64,000 nt of DNA from an uncultured Lachnospiraceae bacterium. Its GTDB lineage: Bacteria > Bacillota > Clostridia > Lachnospirales > Lachnospiraceae. The position numbers and the translations under genes were made by a program. This document shows positions 25,816-33,835 of this stretch, one piece after another. Positions within the stretch are counted from its first letter, which is position 1. Every line of letters begins with the position of its first letter. The stretch spans positions 32,325-96,324 of the forward strand of contig CANPZI010000011.1 in the NCBI GenBank assembly GCA_947588995.1. The letters run 5' to 3'. Below the pieces are notes generated by a model, which saw only the letters and a program-made list of their open reading frames with translations, was not told where the DNA came from and ran no database searches.

Positions 25816-27897
25816 CTACTTCGTCAGCATCATCATGATGTCGTTGCTCCTGGCGACGAACTTGGTCATCGCCTCCGGCTCCAGCGGAGCCTGCTGCAGG
25901 AGCGCCAGATCATAGAGCTGCTCGCAGATCATCTTCACGTTGTCGCCGTCCTGATGCTCCAGCACGTACTGTACCAGCGGATGGTTTGCATTCAGGATCA
26001 GCGTCTCGCCCTCCTTGCCGAACATCCCCATATCCATGCCGTTCATGGAATACATCTTCATCATATCCTGCATCCTGCGGGACTCCTCGGCCAGCGTGAT
26101 CATGGAGGCGATCTTCTTGTTCTTCAGCTTCTCCACTTTCACCTTGATGGCATCTTTCTTCAGAACTTTCTTCATCAGCTTGGCGACGGCCTCCGCCTGC
26201 TCTTCCATCTCTTTCTCGGCTTTCTTGGAGGTCTTGGCTTTGAAGACATCCGTCAGGTCTGCGTCGATTCTCTGGAACTTGATGCCCTCATTCTTGGCCT
26301 CCAGCTGGGAGACAAAAGGCTGGTCGATATTGTGTGTGAGTACGACCGCGTCCATCTTGGCAGCCTTGAACATATTGATATACTGGCTCTGCTGCTTCTC
26401 GTCCGTCACATAGTAAATGATTTTCTCTTTCTTCTCCTCAGGCGTCTCTCCGCCATCCTCATCCGTCTCATCGGCTGCGCTTTCGCCCTCGTCCACGACC
26501 TCGGCCTCCACTTTCTCGCCGTTTTCATCGGTGGCGTTTTCGCCCTCCCCGACTTCGTCGGGATCGATCTTATTGACCTCCAGGCACTCAGGCAGCGTCA
26601 TGTACTCGCCGTCCAGATTTTTGAAGAGGATATAGTCCGTCATCTTCTCGCAGAATTTGTCGTCTTTCAGGCAGCCGAACTTGATGAACGGGCTGATGTC
26701 GTCCCAGTATTTCTGGTACTCTTCTTTCTCGGTCTTGCACATACCCGAGAGTTTGTCCGCGACTTTCTTCGTGATGTATTCGCTGATTTTCTGCACAAAA
26801 CCGTCGTTCTGCAGCGCGCTTCTGGACACGTTGAGCGGCAGGTCGGGGCAGTCGATCACACCTTTTAACAGGAGCAGAAACTCCGGGATGACTTCCTTGA
26901 TATTGTCCGCGATGAACACCTGATTGTTGTACAGCTTGATCGTCCCTTCGATAGACTCATATTCCATGTTGATTTTCGGGAAGTACAGGATGCCTTTCAT
27001 GTTAAAAGGATAATCCATATTCAGGTGGATCCAGAACAGCGGCTCCTTGTAATCCTGGAACACCTTGCGGTAAAACTCCAGATACTCCTCTCTCGTGCAC
27101 TCATTGGGATGCTTCGTCCAGAGAGGCTGTGTCTCGTTCAGCAGTTCCGGCCGTTTCTTGATCTTAAGCCTCTGCTCGTCCTCCTCTTTCTCTTTCTTGA
27201 TCTCCTCTACAACCTCGTCCGTGTCCAGCTTCTCACTCGCATTGATGGTCTGCGTGTCCGTGCTGTTCGCCTTGGACAGATAAATCTCCGTGGGCATGAA
27301 AGAGCAGTATTTCTTGATGACTTCTTTCGCCTTATACTCGTTGCAGAACTCCAGACAGTCCTCATTGATGAACAGCGTGATCTCTGTGCCGACTTCGGTC
27401 CGCGTCCCCTCCTCCATATCGAACTCCGTGCCGCCGTCACACTCCCAGTGTACCGCCTGCGCGCCGCTCTGGTAGGAGAGCGTGTCGATATGCACCGCAT
27501 CCGCCACCATGAAAGCGGAGTAGAAGCCCAGTCCGAAATGACCGATGATCTGATCCTCGTTCGCCTTATCCTTGTACTTCTCGATGAAATCCGTGGCGCC
27601 GGAAAAAGCGATCTGATTGATGTACTCCTCCACCTCGTCCGCCGTCATACCGATACCGTTATCGATAAATTTCAGAGTTTTCTCCTCGGGATTCACGATC
27701 ACCTGAATCTTCGCCTTGTAGTCGTCCGGCAGTGCGTACTCGCCCATCATATCCAGTTTCTTCAGCTTGGTGATCGCGTCGCACCCGTTGGAGATCAGCT
27801 CACGGAAGAAAATGTCATGATCCGAGTAGAGCCATTTCTTGATAATCGGAAAAATATTGTCGCTGTTGATCGACAGATTGCCATGTTTTGCCGCCAT
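25816..27897 (-). CDS. htpG: Hsp90-family chaperone HtpG
   Basis: HtpG is the bacterial Hsp90, a cytosolic ATP-dependent dimeric chaperone. The 693-residue protein shows the GHKL ATP site: FFRELISNGCDA, DNGIGM and GHFGLGFYSAF. Middle and C-terminal dimerisation domains follow. An acidic insertion (about residues 450-505, rich in Glu/Asp) is typical of the longer Clostridial forms. AAAGGA ribosome site. The gene sits under a perfect CIRCE operator and a good -35/-10, so it is probably repressed by HrcA and heat-induced. In B. subtilis htpG is not an HrcA target, so this wiring differs from the textbook case. Confidence 0.97.
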   Translation of the reverse strand: MAAKHGNLSINSDNIFPIIKKWLYSDHDIFFRELISNGCDAITKLKKLDMMGEYALPDDYKAKIQVIVNPEEKTLKFIDNGIGMTADEVEEYINQIAFSGATDFIEKYKDKANEDQIIGHFGLGFYSAFMVADAVHIDTLSYQSGAQAVHWECDGGTEFDMEEGTRTEVGTEITLFINEDCLEFCNEYKAKEVIKKYCSFMPTEIYLSKANSTDTQTINASEKLDTDEVVEEIKKEKEEDEQRLKIKKRPELLNETQPLWTKHPNECTREEYLEFYRKVFQDYKEPLFWIHLNMDYPFNMKGILYFPKINMEYESIEGTIKLYNNQVFIADNIKEVIPEFLLLLKGVIDCPDLPLNVSRSALQNDGFVQKISEYITKKVADKLSGMCKTEKEEYQKYWDDISPFIKFGCLKDDKFCEKMTDYILFKNLDGEYMTLPECLEVNKIDPDEVGEGENATDENGEKVEAEVVDEGESAADETDEDGGETPEEKKEKIIYYVTDEKQQSQYINMFKAAKMDAVVLTHNIDQPFVSQLEAKNEGIKFQRIDADLTDVFKAKTSKKAEKEMEEQAEAVAKLMKKVLKKDAIKVKVEKLKNKKIASMITLAEESRRMQDMMKMYSMNGMDMGMFGKEGETLILNANHPLVQYVLEHQDGDNVKMICEQLYDLALLQQAPLEPEAMTKFVARSNDIMMMLTK

Positions 27898-27972
27898 AAT
27901 GTCACGTCCTTTTCTCTGTTATACTTGTTGTCGGCCACAGAAAATCTTTTCTGCCGCCCGCCGCTAATAGAT

Positions 27973-28001
27973 AGTTTAAGCCCGCGTTTTTCAGAAGTCA
28001 A
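27973..28001 (-). promoter_or_regulatory. htpG promoter
   Basis: TTGACT (28001-27996) and TAAACT (27978-27973) with 17-bp spacing on the minus strand, 76 bp before the htpG ATG. Confidence 0.65.
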
Positions 28002-28008
28002 GACAAAA

Positions 28009-28035
28009 TTAGCACTCATTTGCAATGAGTGCTAA
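28009..28035. promoter_or_regulatory. CIRCE element (HrcA operator)
   Basis: Exact consensus TTAGCACTC-N9-GAGTGCTAA with no mismatch in either arm. It lies 7 bp upstream of the htpG -35 box. CIRCE is the binding site of the heat-shock repressor HrcA. Confidence 0.95.
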
Positions 28036-28100
28036 TAGTTGCCGTTTGATTCAGCTTTTACGCGGCTTTCCGCAATTCTAAACTTTTTCTAAACTGTATT

Positions 28101-29180
28101 CTAATCGGAGCCGGCATCCGGAAAATAGGCGGCATACACGTCGAAGAAATCCATCGTCTTCACATTCTCGTTATGAATGAAAGCAACATCGTCCCACAGC
28201 TCTCTGTTCAGGTTCCTGGTGAGCGTCTCCACATAGGCGTCATATTCCTGCCCGAACGCCTCGGCCCGCCTTTCGTCCACAATCTTGACTTTGTTGGCAT
28301 CCGTCTCCTCTTTGTCGAATGTGTTGAGACACTTGATAATATGGTAGCCGTACTCCGTCTCCACCACATCGCTGATCTCATCCTTGCCGAGATTAAAAGC
28401 CGCCGTCTCGAAAGCCTCGTCCATCTCTCCCTTGCCGAAAGAATAAGTGCTCTTCTCATCCTCGCTGTAGCGCCTGATCAGCTCGTCGAAGTCCTCCCCC
28501 TCCCTGGCCATCTCAAGCACCTCGCAGGCTTGCCTGTACGCCTCTTCCTTCGCGTGTTCCGTGTACTCTATCTTCTTGCCGGTTCCGTCCGTCGCGTATG
28601 TCTTGAACAGAATGTGCTGTACGGTGATCGTCCGCGCCTCGTCGTCGCTGATCTCCGGATTGATATCCTTGATGGTATATCGGTAGACTTTCTCCGCCAG
28701 CGCAAACTCGGCATAAAGATTCCGAATCGTCTCCTCCGTCACGCCCATAAGCTCCCTCTCCGTGTCGTTGAGCGAGCCATAATAGGTCTGCGCCGCGTTT
28801 TCCACCTGCGCGTTCTCCTCCTCATCGAGTTCCACCGCATACTGCTCCGCCATCAGGTTCATGGTCTTGATGCGCGCGATCTGCGCCAGCGCAATGTCCT
28901 TTACGTTCTGCTCCAGCGTCACGCCGTTCACGCTCGTCTCCCAGATCTCCGGACCGTACACGCTCTCATAGCGGTTCTGCATGTTGGTCAGATACACCAT
29001 GATCTCCGGCAGGCTGCATCTGCTCGTCTCGATCCGGAATACCTCATCTTTTTCAAAACCGGTGGTCAGCACCACTTTCGTGCCGATACCTGACCCCTGC
29101 GCACAGCCGCACAGCATACCCAGTAAAAGTACGGCGGACGCAAACGCGCCCGCCAGTTTTCTGCATCTGTCACCCAGCAT
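28101..29180 (-). CDS. prsA: PrsA-like lipoprotein peptidyl-prolyl isomerase
   Basis: A 359-residue extracytoplasmic foldase. The N-terminus has a lipoprotein signal ending LLLGMLCGCAQ with the lipid-attachment Cys at about 26. A SurA-like helical N-domain follows, then a parvulin PPIase domain (about 185-290: ITVQHILFKTYA, YSEDEKSTYSFGKGEMDEAFETAAFNLGKDEISDVVETEYGYHII). These proteins help exported proteins fold outside the membrane. It starts 26 bp after ilvE's stop and lies just before htpG, two folding factors in a row, though htpG has its own promoter. The gene symbol is by function; PrsA paralogues are common in this group. Confidence 0.85.
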   Translation of the reverse strand: MLGDRCRKLAGAFASAVLLLGMLCGCAQGSGIGTKVVLTTGFEKDEVFRIETSRCSLPEIMVYLTNMQNRYESVYGPEIWETSVNGVTLEQNVKDIALAQIARIKTMNLMAEQYAVELDEEENAQVENAAQTYYGSLNDTERELMGVTEETIRNLYAEFALAEKVYRYTIKDINPEISDDEARTITVQHILFKTYATDGTGKKIEYTEHAKEEAYRQACEVLEMAREGEDFDELIRRYSEDEKSTYSFGKGEMDEAFETAAFNLGKDEISDVVETEYGYHIIKCLNTFDKEETDANKVKIVDERRAEAFGQEYDAYVETLTRNLNRELWDDVAFIHNENVKTMDFFDVYAAYFPDAGSD

Positions 29181-29206
29181 AAATCACCTGTTCTTTCCTG
29201 ACATTT

Positions 29207-30232
29207 CTATTTGATCACCTGAATCCAGCCCTCAGGCGCCTCGATACGACCCATCTGAATCCCGGTCAGCGTGTCGTACAGCTTCTTCGTGATCGGCCCC
29301 ATCTCGTTCATACCGCTGGGGAAAGTAATCTCCTTTCCGTGATCCACGATCTTGCCCACCGGCGAGATAACCGCCGCCGTACCGCACAGGCCGCACTCCG
29401 CGAACTCTTTCACTTCCTCAAAAGGAACGACGCGCTCCTCCACCTCCAGGCCGAGATAGTCTTTCGCGACCACCATCAGGGAACGCCTCGTGATGGAGGG
29501 CAGAATGCTGTCGGACTTAGGCGTCACCACCTTGTTGTCCTTCGTCACAAACAGGAAATTGGCACCGCCCGTCTCCTCCACATTGGTCCTCGTCGCCGCG
29601 TCCAGATACATATTCTCGTCATAGCCTTCCTCGTGCGCCGTCACGATGGCATGCAGGCTCATGGCATAGTTCAGGCCGGCCTTGATGTGTCCTGTGCCGT
29701 GCGGCGCGGCTCTGTCGAAATCGCTCACCTTGAGAGTAAGCGGCTTGACACCGCCCTTGAAGTAAGGGCCGACCGGCGTGGTAAACACGCGGAACTGATA
29801 CTCATCCGCCGGCTTGACGCCGATGACGGAAGAACTGCCGAACATATACGGCCGGATGTAGAGCGTCGCGCCGGAACCGTAAGGCGGCACATAAGCCTCA
29901 TTGGCCGCGACGGTGTCAATCACCGCCTGCACGAAACGGTCCTTGGGGAACACCGGCATCTCCAGTCTCTTACAGCTGTCCTCCATGCGCTGTGCATTTA
30001 AGTCCGGACGGAAAGTCACAATGCGTCCGTCCTGCGTCGTGTAGGCTTTCATGCCCTCGAAACAGGTCTGCGCATACTGGAACACGCCGGCGCATTCGTT
30101 GATCTGCACATTTGCATCCGCTATGAGTTTTCCCTCATCCCATGCCCCGTTCTTATAGTTTGCCACAAATCTCTTGTCCGTCTCCTGATAGCCGAAGCCG
30201 AGATTCGCCCAGTCAATGTTTTTCTTTTCCAT
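29207..30232 (-). CDS. ilvE: branched-chain amino acid aminotransferase
   Basis: A 341-residue PLP enzyme that interconverts Val, Leu and Ile with their keto acids. Family features are the FEGMKAYTTQDGRIVTFRPDLNAQRM region, the GTGHIKAGLNYA segment with the PLP Lys, and EETGGANFLFV. The length matches type 2 (BCAT2-like) enzymes of Clostridia. The start is supported by AAGGGG about 9 nt upstream. The gene lies between the hybrid kinase and prsA on one strand with short gaps, but nothing suggests a functional link with them. Confidence 0.96.
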   Translation of the reverse strand: MEKKNIDWANLGFGYQETDKRFVANYKNGAWDEGKLIADANVQINECAGVFQYAQTCFEGMKAYTTQDGRIVTFRPDLNAQRMEDSCKRLEMPVFPKDRFVQAVIDTVAANEAYVPPYGSGATLYIRPYMFGSSSVIGVKPADEYQFRVFTTPVGPYFKGGVKPLTLKVSDFDRAAPHGTGHIKAGLNYAMSLHAIVTAHEEGYDENMYLDAATRTNVEETGGANFLFVTKDNKVVTPKSDSILPSITRRSLMVVAKDYLGLEVEERVVPFEEVKEFAECGLCGTAAVISPVGKIVDHGKEITFPSGMNEMGPITKKLYDTLTGIQMGRIEAPEGWIQVIK

Positions 30233-30314
30233 CTCTAATACCCCTTCTTCCTCAAAGTATCGTATTTCTTTTTCTATCTTATACCTTTGCCTTCAAAAGT
30301 CAAGGCACACTTTA

Positions 30315-32234
30315 TCACAGCACCGCGTTGACAACCTCCAGCGCCACGTCATAGGCATAATCTTTCACCGCTTTTTCACACAGGCGCAGCATCTTCTTGT
30401 CAGATTCCGGGCGGTCGTAGCGCTTCAGTTCTTTCAGTTTCTCATTCACGCTGTCCCCGTCGAAATCGTCCAGCCTGCCCGCCAGCTCTCTGAGCGCTTT
30501 CTTCCACTCGTCCTCCGTGATCCTTACTTTTTTCTCATCTTTCGGTTCCGCGCTGTTTTTGGCTGTCTTGCTCTCACTGTCCAGATAGGCTTTCAGATCC
30601 TTGCGCATACTCTTCATCAGGTTAAAAAGAATCGGTGAGCGCACCTCCACGTCCTCGAGCTGCCCCGCCTTGCTCATCTTCTCCAGTTCAAAAGCCTCGT
30701 CGGCCAGATCATCCGCGCCTACATTTCTGGCGTTGCCTTTCAGAGAATGCACGATGATCGCGTAGCCGGGCATATCCCGTTTCTTTAAGAAGCCTCGCAG
30801 CGCCTCCTCTTTCTCCTCCAGAATCAGGTGGAAATCCTGCAGCACTTTGCCGTAGAGCGCCATATCGTTGCCCATGTATTTTAAGCCGTTGCGGATATTG
30901 AAGCCGATGCCGCTCAGTTTGCTCTCCAGCAGGCTGATCTCGTTCTCATTGTCCGCCTCCGCATCTTCCGTACCTTTCTCTTTCGTCAGATAGACCACAT
31001 TGGAGGGCAGATACTTGATCAGCATAGTCTCGAATTTTTCCGCGTCGATGGGTTTCGTCAGGTAATCCTGAAACCCCTCGTTCAGATAAAACTCCCTGGC
31101 GCCCGTCACCGCATTGGCCGTCAGGGCGATCACCGGCGTATCCACGGACGGATTTCCCTCCAGTTTTTTGATCGCGTGCAGCGTCTCCACACCGTCCATC
31201 ACGGGCATCATATGATCCAGGCAGATGACGTGATACGTCTTGCGCTTCAGAAGTTCCAGACACTCCTCACCGCTGTTCGCCACGTCTACCTGCAGTCTCG
31301 TCTCCTTGAGCAGCCCCTGCGCCACCGCCAGATTCATGGCGTTGTCGTCAACCACCAGCACGCGGCCCATGGGCGCGATGAATTTCTGCTTGTAATTTTT
31401 GACGCTGTGCAGGCTCTCGTTATATTTTTTCTCAAAGTCGCCGAGCGGCGTCTCCTCCACAACTTTCTGCACGATCTTAAAGGAAAAGACTGAGCCTTTG
31501 CCGAACGTGCTCTCCACCTCCAGCTTACCGCCCATCATTTCCACAAGCCTGTTGGTGATCGCCAGACCCAGCCCCGTCCTGTCGTTCTTGCCTCTGGTGA
31601 CCGTATCCATGCGCTGAAAAGCGCCGAACAGCTTGGAGATGTCTTTCTCGCGGATGCCGATGCCGGTATCTTTCACCGCAAAGTCGATCTCAATCTCATC
31701 GCCCGCAAGCCTGTTCCATCCCAGGTGCAGCGTCACTTTACCGCGGTCGGTATACTTGACGGCATTGGAGAGCAGATTGTTCAGAATCTGCCGCAGATGG
31801 ATCTCATCGCCGGACAGCTTGTAGGGAACGTCCTTGGCGATATCCAATTCCAGATCCAGCTTTTTCTTGCGCAGCGGAATCGAAACGCCGTTGACCAGAT
31901 CATTTAACAGTGAACTGACGTCGTAGATGCCGTCCGACAATTTCATCTGTCCGGCCTCAAGCTTTGTGAAATCCAGAATATCGCTGACCAGCGTGAGCAG
32001 GACGCTGCCGGCCTGCCTGATGTCCATCGCGTATTCCTTGATCGCCTCCTCCTGACTCTCGCGCAGAATCAGCTCGTTCAGACCCAGGATCGTGTTGATG
32101 GGCGTTCGCAGCTCGTGAGACATATTCGCCAGAAAGAGATCTCTGGTATGCTCCGCCTGCTCCATGGCGGCGATCATCTCCTTTGAGGTTTGTTTCTCCC
32201 GTTTTGCCTCTTCCCCTTTTTTCTCTTGGCTCAT
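30315..32234 (-). CDS. cytosolic hybrid histidine kinase with receiver and Hpt domains
   Basis: About 639 residues. A short coiled-coil lead-in replaces any sensor or membrane domain. HisKA follows, with the phospho-His in ANMSHELRTPIN (about residue 40), then HATPase_c (about 140-265: NNLLSNAVKYTD, DTGIGI, TGLGLAI), a receiver (about 310-430: VLVVDDN, LDHMMPVMDG), and a C-terminal Hpt domain with HSLKGNARNVGA (about 515). A full phosphorelay is therefore in one protein, with an unknown input. The ATG at 32234 follows CAGGGA. An in-frame ATG at 32339 would overlap folA's stop by 17 bp and add a low-complexity, basic N-terminus. It is downstream of folA on the same strand. Confidence 0.85.
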   Translation of the reverse strand: MSQEKKGEEAKREKQTSKEMIAAMEQAEHTRDLFLANMSHELRTPINTILGLNELILRESQEEAIKEYAMDIRQAGSVLLTLVSDILDFTKLEAGQMKLSDGIYDVSSLLNDLVNGVSIPLRKKKLDLELDIAKDVPYKLSGDEIHLRQILNNLLSNAVKYTDRGKVTLHLGWNRLAGDEIEIDFAVKDTGIGIREKDISKLFGAFQRMDTVTRGKNDRTGLGLAITNRLVEMMGGKLEVESTFGKGSVFSFKIVQKVVEETPLGDFEKKYNESLHSVKNYKQKFIAPMGRVLVVDDNAMNLAVAQGLLKETRLQVDVANSGEECLELLKRKTYHVICLDHMMPVMDGVETLHAIKKLEGNPSVDTPVIALTANAVTGAREFYLNEGFQDYLTKPIDAEKFETMLIKYLPSNVVYLTKEKGTEDAEADNENEISLLESKLSGIGFNIRNGLKYMGNDMALYGKVLQDFHLILEEKEEALRGFLKKRDMPGYAIIVHSLKGNARNVGADDLADEAFELEKMSKAGQLEDVEVRSPILFNLMKSMRKDLKAYLDSESKTAKNSAEPKDEKKVRITEDEWKKALRELAGRLDDFDGDSVNEKLKELKRYDRPESDKKMLRLCEKAVKDYAYDVALEVVNAVL

Positions 32235-32322
32235 TCTTCTTTCCCTGCAAGACGCCCGTGCCGAAGCGTCTCCCCCTTCTTTCCCTTCTCTTTCCTGCCG
32301 CCGTCTCCCCTGTGGCGCAGGA

Positions 32323-32814
32323 TTATTTTTTTCTCTCATACTTCACGAACGTATAGGCGAGGTCAAAGTATGTCTGCTCGTCGCTTACGGCCGTAACCTC
32401 CCACTCCCCATTCTCATCCAGATTCGGGAAATAGGCATCCGCCTCATATGCGTGATCGATCTTCGTCACGTGCGCCGTATCGCAGTAGGGCAGCATCATG
32501 CGGTAGACGCTCTCGCCGCCGATGATATAGACATCCTCGCTCGGATACCGTTTCAATTCTTCCAGCAGTTCCTCCTGACTGTGTACGACGACGGCATCCT
32601 TGACACGGTAATCCGGATTGGTTGACATAATAATATTCGTTCGATTTTTGAGCGGCTGTTTCTGCGGAAACGTCTCCAGCGTCTTCCTGCCCAGCACGAC
32701 CACTTTGCCCGTCGTCTCCTGCCGGAACAGCTTATGATCGGCCGGAATGCTGACAAGCAGGCTGTTCTTACAGCCGATCGCCCAGTTGTTATCCACCGCA
32801 ACGATAAGATTCAT
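32323..32814 (-). CDS. folA: dihydrofolate reductase
   Basis: A 163-residue NADPH-dependent enzyme that regenerates tetrahydrofolate. Hallmarks: MNLIVAVDNNWAIGCKNSLL at the N-terminus, the VVLGRKTLETFP NADPH-binding segment, and YIIGGESVYRMMLPYCD. The usual Asp/Glu of the active site is Asp26 in SIPADHKLF. AGGAG 8 nt before the ATG. It follows thyA, whose product makes the dihydrofolate that FolA recycles. A 141-bp spacer with strong hairpins lies between them. Confidence 0.95.
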   Translation of the reverse strand: MNLIVAVDNNWAIGCKNSLLVSIPADHKLFRQETTGKVVVLGRKTLETFPQKQPLKNRTNIIMSTNPDYRVKDAVVVHSQEELLEELKRYPSEDVYIIGGESVYRMMLPYCDTAHVTKIDHAYEADAYFPNLDENGEWEVTAVSDEQTYFDLAYTFVKYERKK

Positions 32815-32844
32815 CTCTGATACTCCTGTGTCATATGGTTAGAC

Positions 32845-32953
32845 TCGCAAGCACGCGCTACCGCGCTTCCCCGCCTGCTTCACAGGCGGCTTGCTCGTTA
32901 ACGGCGCACGAAAAACAAATGCCGCTTCGCGTCGCTTGTTTTTCGTTTGCGCC
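32845..32953. other. hairpin-rich thyA-folA spacer
   Basis: Two strong structures: CCGCCTG (32871-32877) with CAGGCGG (32883-32889), itself flanked by GCAAGC/GCTTGC arms, and a long hairpin at 32903-32953 whose arms GGCGCACGAAAAACAA and TTGTTTTTCGTTTGCGCC pair with a small bulge. No T-run follows. The sequence is GC- and CG-rich and resembles the purF-purB spacer in style. It could be a processing site or a REP-like element. Confidence 0.55.
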
Positions 32954-32955
32954 TG

Positions 32956-33804
32956 TTAGACCGCAATCGGGATATTCTCGATCTGCGGACCGGTCACATA
33001 GTTTTCCACTTTGACGTCGTCTCTGGTAAACTCGTAAAAATCTTTCACATCGGGATTCAGCCAAAATGCCGGCGCGTCGTAGGACGGCCGTTCAATCAGT
33101 TCCCTGATGATCGGGATGTGCCTGTCATAGATGTGCGCGTCGGCGATCACATGCACCAGCTCGCCGGCCTCCATGCCGCACACCTGCGCCAGCATATGCA
33201 TTAACACCGCATACTGCACCACGTTCCAGTTATTGGCTGCCAGCACATCCTGCGAGCGCTGATTCAGCACCGCATTGAGCGTCAGCTTATCGTGTCCTTT
33301 TTTCTGGGTGACGTTGAACGTCATGCTGTAGGCGCACGGATAGAGATTCATCTCGTGCAGATCCTGATGGACGTACATATTGGTCATGATGCGCCGGCTG
33401 AAAGGGTTGTTCTTCAGATCGTAGATCACGCGGTCCACCTGATCCATCATCCCCTCTCTGTACTGATGCTTTACCCGCATCTGGTAGCCGTACGCCTTGC
33501 CGATAGAGCCGTCCTCGTCCGCCCATTCATCCCAGATATGGCTGTGCAGGTCGTGGATATTGTTGGACTTCTGCTGCCAGATCCAGAGCATCTCGTCGGT
33601 GGCGCTCTTTAGGGCCGTCCGTCTGAGCGTCATGATCGGGAATTCTTTCGAGAGATCATAACGGTTGACCACCCCGAATTTTTTCACCGTGTAGGCGGGC
33701 GTCCCGTCCGGCCAGTGCGGCCTGACTTTCTCCCCCTCCGTGCTCGTGCCGTTCTCCAGAATATCGCGGCACATCTCTATGAAAATCTTGTCAGCCAGAC
33801 TCAT
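32956..33804 (-). CDS. thyA: thymidylate synthase
   Basis: A 282-residue folate-dependent enzyme methylating dUMP to dTMP. The catalytic Cys lies in LYPCAYSMTFNV, somewhat diverged from the usual PCHxxxQFYV. It is followed by the well-kept LNQRSQDVLAANNWNVVQYA dUMP/folate segment and DAHIYDRHI. The usual His after the Cys is Ala here, which is worth noting but occurs in divergent ThyA branches. AGAGGA ribosome site. It is read ahead of folA and starts 31 bp after the stop of the beta-CASP nuclease, so the three may form one transcript. Confidence 0.93.
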   Translation of the reverse strand: MSLADKIFIEMCRDILENGTSTEGEKVRPHWPDGTPAYTVKKFGVVNRYDLSKEFPIMTLRRTALKSATDEMLWIWQQKSNNIHDLHSHIWDEWADEDGSIGKAYGYQMRVKHQYREGMMDQVDRVIYDLKNNPFSRRIMTNMYVHQDLHEMNLYPCAYSMTFNVTQKKGHDKLTLNAVLNQRSQDVLAANNWNVVQYAVLMHMLAQVCGMEAGELVHVIADAHIYDRHIPIIRELIERPSYDAPAFWLNPDVKDFYEFTRDDVKVENYVTGPQIENIPIAV

Positions 33805-33835
33805 CGTTCTATCCTCTTACTCTGTGTCACGGACA

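Noticed and set aside
32234..32339. Extended N-terminus of the hybrid kinase, overlapping folA
   Set aside because: The extra residues are low-complexity and highly charged, and the ribosome site is weak; the internal start with CAGGGA is preferred.
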